Shown here in pieces: positions 22,675 through 61,500 of a stretch of DNA of 64,000 bases; position 1 is the first letter of the stretch; every line of letters begins with the position of its first letter. The notes beneath the pieces are model-generated. The model saw only the letters and a program-made list of their open reading frames with translations, made no database searches and was not told the origin of the DNA. The DNA lies in contig NC_134029.1 in NCBI RefSeq assembly GCF_964204645.1, positions 17,874,450-17,938,449 of the forward strand, in the 5' to 3' direction. The stretch comes from Tubulanus polymorphus (Eukaryota > Nemertea > Palaeonemertea > Tubulaniformes > Tubulanidae). The position numbers and the translations under genes are program-made.

Positions 22675-23097
22675 TCTGAATAAATAATTAATTATACAAC
22701 CTATGTACACGCGTATCTTACTGACAAATCTACTTATCTCTACATACTCTTCTATACTGCTACTCAATCGAAATAAATGTACATGTATTTTTTTTCATAT
22801 AGCAATCGAGAAAGTACTGCACAAATATACACGTAGCGTACGGTACGATGAACGGGTATATGTATATAATCGTTATTATCATCATATTCGTGTAAGGTCA
22901 ATAACAACAACAAAAACAACAATAATAATAACAAACAACGAATGAATTTGTGTACACCAGTGCAGAGCTGTAAGCCATCATTGACGCTTTACTGTAGTTT
23001 GATTACCGGTATTGGTTCAGTAAACCTCCTCTAAGTCAGACATGGCCAACTCGGACTTTCGACTAACTCGCACAAAAAAGAAATGATTTTTCACAGT

Positions 23098-23261
23098 GGG
23101 ATCATTAATTTATTACGTACGCATAAAATTTGAATTTTTCAACCCCCCTCCCCCTCTGTACGCAGAATTGGCCAATTTTTCATATACATTAAGCATTACG
23201 GTACGCAATTGTACTGACCCCTCCCCCTCCCCTAATGCGTACGTAATAAATGAATGATCCC
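23098..23261. mobile_element. MITE-like palindrome, GGGATCATTNATTTATTACGTACGCA family
   Basis: The left end GGGATCATTAATTTATTACG (then TACGCAT) is matched in reverse by ATGCGTACGTAATAAATGAA TGATCCC. The inside is asymmetric, with C-rich runs (ACCCCCCTCCCCCTC). Related copies: about 20947-21120 (decayed) and 59094-59539 (longer, ends GGGGTCATGCATAAAGTACG). Confidence 0.8.
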
Positions 23262-23401
23262 ACTCCTAACGTATTTTCCTATCCTTAACTCGGGACTTCG
23301 CTTTCCCTAGACCAATTTTGCCAGTCCCAGTTTGTCCGAGTTAGGCGAGGTTTACTGTAAAACGGAAACACTCTATGGTTTCAGAGATTTTGGAGACCTG
23401 A

Positions 23402-23537
23402 GGCCAGTTGCTTAGTCACGGCTTAGATAAAGACCAGTCTAAGACCAACTTAGTTCCGTAGCCAATGTAATAATTTAAGACCAAACTTAAGATTTAAGAC
23501 CAGTTTTGGACTTAAGCCACAACTGTGCAACCAGCCC
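23402..23537. repeat. Snap-back repeat, GGCCAGTTGC..TTAAG type
   Basis: GGCCAGTTGCTTAGTCACGG is matched in reverse by GCCACAACTGTGCAACCAGC at the other end. The interior repeats TTAAGACCA/TGGACTTAAG motifs. Partial relatives occur near 2647-2690 and 11500-11550. Confidence 0.65.
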
Positions 23538-25940
23538 CAGCTGGATAATTGAGCTATTTTCTTTATATATATTCAGACAATGTAATGCGAAAGAAAAGAC
23601 AACAGTTTTTCAGACGATGAGCTGCTGATGGCTTACTGGTAACTGGAAAAAATTCAGATACTTCAAAGATGGGCGGGACGCAAATATTTCAAATGTACCT
23701 GCTTTATAAATGAATAATACTGTTATGATCATTATTACACTATCGTCTTCGGTTGTTGAACAGTACTGCCTGTAGTTATTTCGAGACAAACATGATATCG
23801 GGCCTATATAATCTATAGAATCATGGAAAGGGCTATCAGAATAATATCATATCGCATCGTGTATGAGCCTTCAAAATTTTCTATCCATTATTTCCAAATG
23901 AAATGATAGCACGCGAGAGAATTATCACTGTAGCAATGATCTGTATATGCATATATTTTCCTAACACGGAAATTAATACATTGTTTGATTAACAAGTGTG
24001 GAATTCAGCATTTGTCAGATCTCTTAAAACATAATCCAAAATGGCCGGCATTATCGATGAGCAATGATATTTACAAAACTCTTTGAGATAGGGAATCAGC
24101 TATAAATCATAATCTCGAGTTGCAGAACCTCACAGAAAACATGGCCGTCCTAACAAATTCACGATGACATTGTAAACTTGCAACCTTTTGATGGATAGCG
24201 GAACTCAATGCGTACTTAATCAATTGAACCTGTGCATAGTGGAACTCAATGCGTACTTACCGGTAATCAATTGAACCTGAGCAATAAGCTATTGACTTAT
24301 GGCGCGTTATGTAGAACAGTTTTAACTTAAACCCTCCAGCTCTAAGTTAACTCAATTCGACAATGAATCAGGTAACAGGGGAATAGGAATAGGGGATTGC
24401 CACCAAACCCTTGCTCATTTACCTTTATTCTCTTCATGTCATTCAAGACTGAAAGCAGTTACAGCTATTAACATTCCTACGCCCCTGATGGGTTCAAGTT
24501 ATACTGGCCTATATACTGACAATAGCTGTCACAGTTAAAGCCATATATTGAGGTTACTCGTTTTAGATTGAGTCTATTCTAACCTGCATCATTAAGTAAA
24601 TGAATCCATCAGTTCAGCCATTCTATTCAAAGATTACTAAGTCTCAAACATGATTACAAAAATAAGATACTGATTCACCTTACAAGAAAAAGTAATAATA
24701 CACATATTGCAGTTACCAGAATAAAATATTCTTTTCAGCTTATAGGAAAGGACAGAATGAAATAACTAGATTTTGCTATATTTTTTCCTCTATACAGATT
24801 ACGATGAAATTAAGTAGAAGAATACACAGTATTTTTGGCACACAAATATTACCTTGGTATTTACAAACGCACTGTATAAATGATATAGTATCAAACAGCT
24901 GAAGCTTGTGGGTTAGATGGAAGCAGTTATTCATTTGGACTGGTATATATTTGCCTATGAAATACACGCAGCAATAATGACAGTGGTGAGATTGGTGCAT
25001 AGTGACGAGTTGTCATTTTTGCACTGTAAAAAATCTCGATTTTTCATTTTCTCACATCGAAAATTTTCGAGAAAATATGAATATTCTATAGCCAAAAACT
25101 GCAGCCTTGGCCCTTACAATGGCAAACAGTGCTTAGTCGCCATGGTTGACAAGAAGCAACGGCATCGTAGTCTATAAAATTTACTACGTCCCATAAGAAT
25201 AGGTTTCAATTGAATAGGAAAAAGATACATGCCCAAGTATCTTAAAAGATACATGCACATGTATACGTGCAAGACTGAAAGAATATTCTGCAGAAAAGCG
25301 AAATCGTTGTAAAATTTCACACATCCTCGAAAAGTATCACATTTTCTCGCCAATTTCACAGAAATTTCAACATAAAGAATTGTTCACGTTTTTCACATCA
25401 ATCTCACCCCTGTTAACGACAGCTCCAAACCAAATTTTCTTGACCATTGATTCATCTTCTTTTTTTTCTAATACACGTAGATAAAGCTCGGATAAAGCCC
25501 CATAAATTCAGCCGTATTCATCGAAACTTTTAGTTTCGCTTTCAGCTTGAAATTAGTATAATTTCATTCACTAATATTAATAATTAATAACCTACATATC
25601 ATTAAGTTTGAACCAGAATCGTATGATTTTTTCTCGAATGTGTAACGAGATCGGCAACAGTAGAAAAACTCGATCAAACGTTTTTTCACTTTCACATCGC
25701 TAGCTAACGATGGCACTTTGAACCGAAACTGTTTGAGATTGTAATTGACACAAGTCCTTTCCGTCGACAATCGACTGTCTTCTTTTGTAGTTGATACGAC
25801 AGCTTTTTTTGCACTTACAGCAAAGTGTGCGGCCAACTCGAAAGCTTCATTCTTCGTCGTCTCGTGCACGCTTGGTATGTACTAGCGATTACTAACTACG
25901 TTAACAATGACCTAGATAAATTGCTAAACCATGTCACGGT

Positions 25941-54183
<28,243 letters not shown>

Positions 54184-54229
54184 ATTTAATCCATAATCCG
54201 CGAATTTGTGCACAGGGTAATTCTCCAAG

Positions 54230-54253
54230 TCAAAATCGTTCTTCCTCCGCCAT
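54230..54253 (-). promoter_or_regulatory. Upstream ORF before the KIBRA start
   Basis: CAAAATGGCGG gives a strong start context (A at -3, G at +4). The frame reads MAEEERF and stops at TGA, 46 bases before the main ATG and in another frame. If the transcript begins further upstream, initiation here would limit or modulate KIBRA translation. Whether the transcript includes it is unknown. Confidence 0.45.
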
Positions 54254-54662
54254 TTTGTTTTTTGATCTTCTCACTGTCGCCCTCTGTGGGCAGTATTCGG
54301 AACTACCTATTCTCACGACAAGAAATCATGATTTGAGTTCTATGAAGAAATGGACTAAAACGAATTCATAGTCTATTTTCGTTTTATAGTCCATGATTAT
54401 ACTCACTAATCATTTTCTGTTGAAATATAATTGTGCTAAATTAGTCTTGTAATAGATACACTACCGGGTACCGCTATATTTGTTTTTAGACTGTATATTC
54501 AGTTTAAATTAGTTTCTTAATTGAAGAATTTACTAAAGAGAATGTCTATGCGGGCCTAATAAACTACTTGGCCACTGGTTATTAGCGCCCTAGAGACATT
54601 CAGAATTTAGAAAGGAGAAAAACACTTTCTTACAAAATCTAACTGTGAAAAAAGGCTAATGC

Positions 54663-54880
54663 CTATTCATAAACGCGAGAAATCCCACAATAAATGTAGC
54701 CAAAACGAGAAACTTGAATAAGAGTAAATATAATATATTTACTCTTATATTTGCGCAACGTTTCGGCTAAAGGATGATGGCTAATTGGCTTTAGCTGAAA
54801 CGTTGCGCAAATATATTTACTCTTATTCAAGTTTCTCATTTTGGCTACATTTATTATGGGATTTCTCACGTTTATTCATC
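54663..54880. repeat. Long near-perfect hairpin upstream of KIBRA
   Basis: Two arms of about 95-110 bp face each other with a loop of roughly 10 bases. The left arm includes GAGAAATCCCACAATAAATG, TAGCCAAAACGAGAAACTTG and TTTGCGCAACGTTTCGGCTA. The right arm carries the reverse complements with only a handful of mismatches. The left arm has one extra insertion (AATATATTTACTCTTAT). It lies about 0.5 kb 5' of the KIBRA start codon. Confidence 0.85.
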
Positions 54881-56989
54881 ATGCACGGATATTGTGTTTT
54901 CTTCTTTCTCAACTCAACTATTCATATTTTCACATTTCTAAGTTACTATATTTGGAGGGGAAAGGTTATATTTAATGACGTTTTGTATGTTTATAACATT
55001 AGGCTCTTTTTTGTATGCGTGCAAATGAAGATTGTATTTTCCTGTTACTTTTGTATGCACATAAAAAGGAGGGTTGAAAATCTAAATTTTATGTGTACAT
55101 AATAAGATCCCAAGGATCCATTTTGCTTTAAAAAATCGAAAATCAGAAATTTCTAAAAAAAAAGGTACTAGTCATTGGAAATATGTGGATGCTGCCAGAA
55201 TGTCCTCATATCAATTTTCCCTCAAAATATTTGTGGAAAACTCTCAGATCTCACACCTGGATCTACCCCTACTTGGGCTTGACTCGATATTACATGAGAG
55301 GAAACAAAATGTCACAAAAATAATTAGCAACAAAATAAGTCGATAATTGGCATATCATAACAACTTTTATTGTGATCAATACAGATTTGGCTCACAGTTT
55401 AGTCATCGATTTGACTAGAGTATAAATATTGATGCATCTCTTTCTTTTAAACTATAACTGTTTAACAAGAGGAGAAATTTAAGTCACCATTTTATAACAG
55501 TGGAAAATAGGATAACAACCATTATACGTGTTAGCCTTTCCCCACATAACTTATGGCTGGCAACAAACTCCTAAAGAATTAACAATTTTAAGTAACTTGG
55601 CTGGAGGGATGGATCGCCATCGAAATGACAACAAAACCAATACATAGTTTTATAGACTAGCGAGTCGCAACTAAAACTAATGTATTGCCAATGGTGTTAG
55701 ACTTTAATCCTGGGCTTAAGTCATAACTGGTCTACAAGATGTATGCCAGGCTGTTGTCATCATTTAGGGATGCAATCTCCCAAAGGTCTGTCTCAGCGAT
55801 TAGTTTTAACACGGCCTAGCTAACGTATTTTATATGATTACTTGAAACATCGCAGTTTTAGCCCATCTCACTCTAGGCGTCTATTTACATCTCACACAAT
55901 TTTCCACATCCCCTCAAACGGAAAGTAAACAATGCAAGCTTTCATCAAACAAGAATGATAACGAGACCTAATAATCAATTCATCCTTAGTAATTAAACAA
56001 TTACATGACAAACCTGTATAAATACAATCACAGTCACAGTGTAACCTACCGTTACACACAAATACAAACGGCACAAAATTTTGGCGGCTGAAAAAACCAA
56101 TTTCGATGAAGAATTTTCAGAATTTCAGAATGATTAGCAGTTTTCCTTGGAACGGAGACATTTTTGACGTTACGAATCAGCATTTCGAGAACTCAATACA
56201 CGATATCAGGGGCAGATCCAGGTACAGTCTTTGACAGGAGCACAAAGAAATGAAACGGGCATACTGTTAAGAGGTCTGGAAATTTAATTTTAACGCAGTT
56301 TCCAGGGTAGTTGAGTACAATTAAAAAGAAATATCGCCCTGAAACATAAGCCGTTGCTTTTCAAAAGGGCGCAAGAAAATTACGATGGGAAAACGTGCTC
56401 CTTGTGGATCCGCGCCTGAATATCGACGTTCTGCCTACTAGCAATGATTCACTATTGTTTTTAGTGATGTTAAAATTTATTGCATATTATTTTCTGACAT
56501 TGCATCTATCGTGAATTATAAACCAGACTATATTAAACATACATAAATATATATATAGTGCGTATATATATATTTGTTGTTGCCTACATATTGATACTAT
56601 ACTATACAGTTATGTACAATGAGTTTTCCTTTCAACATATACATTTTACATTTTAATACATTTCGATATTTTTTCATCATTCATAGTTACACATTGTACA
56701 GAATATACAAAGATAAAATTTTCCAAATTCAAGGATCTGTTCTTTACAACATCAACAACGATGATGACCCTGAAAAATCAGCGATTCTTCAAATTTCACT
56801 TTTATTCAAAAAATATTTGCACCGACTTCAGGCAAAATTTCAAATGAAAATCAAGTCTCATCGCAGAATAATAATCGCTTATAGAAAAAGAATTCAGGCC
56901 GCTTTTCTTTTTCACCACTCACAGCAAGGCTTTTATGAATAAGTTAAACAGCTGAAAATGTATGACACCTGAATATAGCTGCTAAGTGT

Positions 56990-57013
56990 AATGATGACTC
57001 TAGAGTCATCATT
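56990..57013. repeat. Perfect 24-bp palindrome
   Basis: AATGATGACTCT followed by its exact reverse complement, AGAGTCATCATT. It contains two TGACTC/GAGTCA words, the core of AP-1 sites, back to back. It is far from any recognised promoter, and its function is unknown. Confidence 0.7.
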
Positions 57014-58562
57014 CCTGAATGAAAAGTCAAAATACAAATATGAAATCCTTAAACTAGATGAGGTTCATTCTTTCGATCATCATAAGTTGGTTAACTGGGA
57101 AATTTGTGGTATTCCGTATTTTCTCTGTCGACTATAAACCTAAGTCTGACTGATTTGGAGCTGTGCATGATCCCATCACATATGCCCTTGGTACACCCCT
57201 TAGCCTATACAGTACAGTAAAATTTGCTTAATTCTGATTTTTAATCCGGATTTTCACTTATTTCGGATTGAATATTTGGACAATTTAACCTGGAACCATG
57301 TAAACTATTATTCATAATTCGAATATAAGTGAGTTCTACTGTATATAAGATTTCCCCTGCTATGAATGCAGAATGTACCCAAAACTCATCATTTTTGATC
57401 TGCATATGGGTCCTTCATAAATATGTATGCATTAATGGGGGAAGAAATTGACGATTCTACCTATGCTTACATTTAAATTGCATACATGGGATGGGGTAAA
57501 GTGCTTTTTTGAGCCAACGTATGGCCCATATGATCGGTATGTATTTATTCTATGTCTCAGGATTAATTTTTATAACCTTTGTAGATATTTTGCCAGACGC
57601 GGGTGATATGATGATATATTAATAGCTTAGTGTAAATGTGCAATTATTAATTTCAAGATGGCTTTCTGTTTACGAGTCTCCATGAATGCAACCAGTTCAG
57701 TTCAGGTAAAAGAAAACTTCATTTTGAAGGAAAAAAGTGTTTTCTAAGGTTATGTAGCCAACCGTTTCTATTAAAATCTGTCGTTTAAAAAACTCGAATT
57801 TACTGTTATAAAAATACTTCTGAACAAGATTACTTTTTCAATAAAATTTCACAAATTTCATAGCAGTATTTAAACAGAGATTTCAATGAATATGATAAAG
57901 ACGACATGTACCTTAAGATTATACATTAACATTTAATGGCACTTTAAACAGTTTCCATGGTTTTATGTTATTATAAACATGTAACTCAGTATCTTTTTAC
58001 ATATACAGTAAACCATGCCCAAGTGGGTTTGTTTTGAGACTGGAAGAATTTCTACGACTAATTGAATAGTCGAATTTCAAGCTTTTTAATCAAAACTACC
58101 ACCGGGTATGACGACTTAAAGAGATAGAGCTCAAGACGACTTAAAGAGACAAGAGCTCAATCGTAAGTACACGTACCTACCAAATATTGACTTAGCTTAT
58201 ATAATGACAGAAGCAGCGAAGCCCACACATATCTCAACCTATTTCAGTGAGTTCGATTAAAAAGCCTCCAACTTAGAGCTAGAGGTTTCAACACATTTCT
58301 AATAATTTGGACCATAAAAATACTACGACATACGTAGGTCTCTGATTTTTGGACAGAAATATATTTGAAAATGAGAAAATAACCTAGACCTAGAATTTTC
58401 CACCAACTTGAGCTTATATCCGACTTATGCCGATATAGCATGCGCATGGTTTACTGTATTCTTTACAAACTGAAATGTTAATATTGGAAATCCAAAATAG
58501 CCAGTCAGTCAACAGATGAATTCACAATTCTCGAGCAAATCTAGTGTCTCTTATGAGCACCA

Positions 58563-61500
58563 TCAAACCATAATCTCATCGTCTTTATCATCTTTTTGCT
58601 CTATATATTCGTTATCCAAAGTAATTTCGAACGTTCCTCGTGCATCGTGAACGCTGTCGGTTTCGTACGACCCTTTTCGACCTATCGGAACTTTGAACGT
58701 CGAAGTTCGCGGTTGGCTGCAGTCATCGTCGTTGAGGTCGCAGTCTTCGGGAATTGTGACGTCGCTGCTGACGCTGCGCGTGAATCGAGTAGTAGCGCGA
58801 GCTGTCGTCGGAGATCGGTTAAACGTCGGAGGTGGTAAACGCTTCTTCGTAAGATGGGTTAGCTGTTTCGGAGGATGTGCTGGAATTACAGATACGCGGG
58901 AGATGAGCGAACGAAATTTACATCCGAGATACAGAAATTTACGTAGATCGACTCGCGAAATTATCTCACAATATCAATCATCGCGTAAATCGACAAATCA
59001 ATAATGAATAAAATTTCTTTTTTTCTATATTGTTGCAAAGGCAATTAAGAATTACATAGAGCAATGTATTAAAACCAGTAAGATAGAAAACACGGGGTCA
59101 TGCATAAAGTACGTATGCTTGACTTCCAGGTATTTTTAACCCCCCTACCCCCATGTACACCTTCTGTACGATTTTTTATAACCCCCCCTTGCGTACATAC
59201 TTTTATGATTGACCCCTCCCTGGAAAAGTGAATTTTTCAGGATCCACGGTTTAAAAAGGTAAAATTCACCATCATTCATCAGAGCTCCGACAACGATGTA
59301 GGTATTGACGAAGTGAAAGACCGAGAGTGGGGAATTCCCAGGAAATCCCAACAAATATAGGGGGTATTTTCAAAAATCACATTGTGTTTCGTGCACAAAC
59401 TACGTACTATAAACATTAACCCTCCCCCTTGGAAAAGTATGTACGCGTTGAGCTCAATTCTCCACTCCCCCATACGCTTTTTGTATGGATTTCTTAAACC
59501 CCCCTCCCCTACATGCGTACGTACTTTATGCACACCCCCCACGGCCAATTAGTTTGTTTTTTACCCAAATAGCGGAAGAAATTATCTCTTGTTTCGTAAA
59601 AATTGTGTATATTTCAATGGGGAAATTCTCCATTGCTCCATACTAGTATTAGCCGAATGATCATGGGGAAATGATAGGCAGTCACACTGAACAAATGTTG
59701 ATGGCGTTGTCAATTCTCCAACTTAAAGAAATATATACGATGGAAAATTGTGAAAATTGGGATTCGAAAAAACAACCAGCGCAGAGTTAGCACAGTGCGC
59801 TTACGACTAGACTATTGAGATTACTTGCAGATATCACAACTTAATTACTACTTATACCCCTAGCCCAACCCTAACCCTTATATCAATATTAAACCTTACC
59901 AGGTTTTAGATTCGGTAAGGGTTAGGTTTAGGGAACTTACCGGTAATCCTAAAACTAACGCTAAAGCCTAACCCCACACCTAAACCAAATCCTAAAATCG
60001 TAATCCCGTACGAAGTTATGACAAGATGAAACGCTGCACAGCCCATGACATCATCATCATTCGCCGAGTGTGACTATTTACCACTTTCCTACTTGAAACA
60101 GCTAAAATATCCACCGAGCAGACATTACGCAGTGCGATTTTAAACAAATACTGATTGATAAGCAAATAAAGGTTAAAAACAGATGCAGAAAGGAAAAGAG
60201 ACTAAGATATAAATATATCTATATATGAGATTATGTGCAACTCACCATACAATAACAGGGATGTTTGATAGCGTGGAAGATGTTGGAGCAGGTCCTAAAA
60301 TAATCACAATCAAACTTATACATAATTAAAATCTACCCTTTTCTCAGATACTACATGAGGGTCCAGTTTCTTAAAAATGTCTAACACCTATGCGATAGAT
60401 TTATCATGAACTGAATAACACATATCGAAGAAATTAAATTGTTTTATGAATTAAACATTTTTAAGAAACTCATCCTGCCGCATCAGGGATAAACTACAGA
60501 AAAACCCGAAAAATAAGTGATTAAGTGATTTCTGATTGGCAAATAATGATATCATCTAAGCTGCACATGTGGCTGCGCACTGGGGCTAGTCAGGCAGGGT
60601 TTTGTACCGTGATGGACTTGATGCTAAGTTCAAATCCCTGCCGAGGGAGGATGGAGAAACTGGGCCCAGTGCCATACTCGGGTCAATGATTCCACTTGAA
60701 CAACTCAATCAGATGTTGACGGGTATCAGAAAGTATACATGCACGCTGCTAGAATTTACATATATCAGTTTCGCCGAGAGAGACATGCAAGCAATTCTTC
60801 ACATTTTCCATTCCTCATTGCAGGTAAATGTTCCGAAACAAATACAGAATCTTATTTCAACCGCAGATAGCGAAAGCGAATGCCAGGGCCCAGTTTTATC
60901 TCATGTAAATTTAGTTTCTTAATCCATTCAGTGTACATTTAACTGAAACAAGTATTGTTGAAAATCAATAAAATTTCTGACACTTGGTGTTGAACTAAAT
61001 AAAACAGATTACCAGTTCAATCACCAGCTGATAATTAATATTGTATAATCAAATATATAAATTTTAAAGTAGAAAATTAAATGAAAAATGTACTAACACA
61101 TATTTGGAGCCAGCTACTGACTGATAGGCCCTATATGTGAATGAAACTCAGGGTGACCACAATCTTTCCACTTTAAAATTCCTTGCTTTTTCTCTGTGTC
61201 TACCCAATAAAAGCAGAAATTTCCCTGTGTCCTGATGAACAGTAAGACCAGATTTGTTATCTTGACAGACCCAAGAAGTAAGCTAGCCCAGTAAATATTC
61301 CGATTTCCAACTAATATATTTCAAAGGAATTTACCATATGAATGGAAGATTAAGTTAAGTTCTGATTTCAACAGGAATGGAGACCATCATACACGATTCA
61401 CAGGGAAAATGAGTGGGCAAAATAAACACCATATCAAATTCTCTGTTTTCCCAAAGAGAAATCAGTTCCCTGTGTTTTACCTGTTTTCAAGAATTGTGGT

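Larger units (their letters stand above)
21469..25940. other. Intergenic region between the KIBRA stop and the SH3D19-like start
   Basis: No coding exon is convincing. The part next to 21468 should hold the SH3D19-like promoter and 5' UTR, and the part below 25941 the KIBRA 3' UTR. I see no TATA box I would trust. Repeats here are the tRNA-like SINE at 21873, GTATGTAT runs near 22020-22060, an AT microsatellite at 22606-22671 and palindromes at 23098-23261 and 23402-23537. Confidence 0.5.
54184..58562. other. Intergenic region between the unknown gene's stop and the KIBRA start
   Basis: No exon was recognised. The part near 54183 should contain the KIBRA promoter and 5' UTR; the part near 58562 should be the 3' UTR of the next gene. 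Features are the hairpin at 54663-54880 and a perfect 24-bp palindrome at 56990-57013. Confidence 0.5.

Noticed and set aside
22426-22683. Open frame ending in a Tyr-Ile repeat
   Set aside because: The repeated part is an (AT)n microsatellite and the rest has no recognisable protein.
25564-25869. Minus-strand open frame just below the KIBRA stop
   Set aside because: It lacks an ATG at its start (GTG), has no convincing acceptor, and most likely lies in the KIBRA 3' UTR.
56619-56942. A 107-codon plus-strand open frame, AT-rich
   Set aside because: Lys/Ile/Phe/Tyr-rich composition typical of AT-rich noncoding DNA; no motif recognised.
58563-58879. Plus-strand open frames opposite exon C
   Set aside because: The minus strand has a clean acceptor, a 104-codon frame joining exon A in phase, and a stop; the plus-strand frames have none of these.
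59860-60000. Telomere-like CCCTAA/TTAGGG words
   Set aside because: Few, irregular and mixed in orientation; not an array. A similar loose patch lies at 21770-21840.
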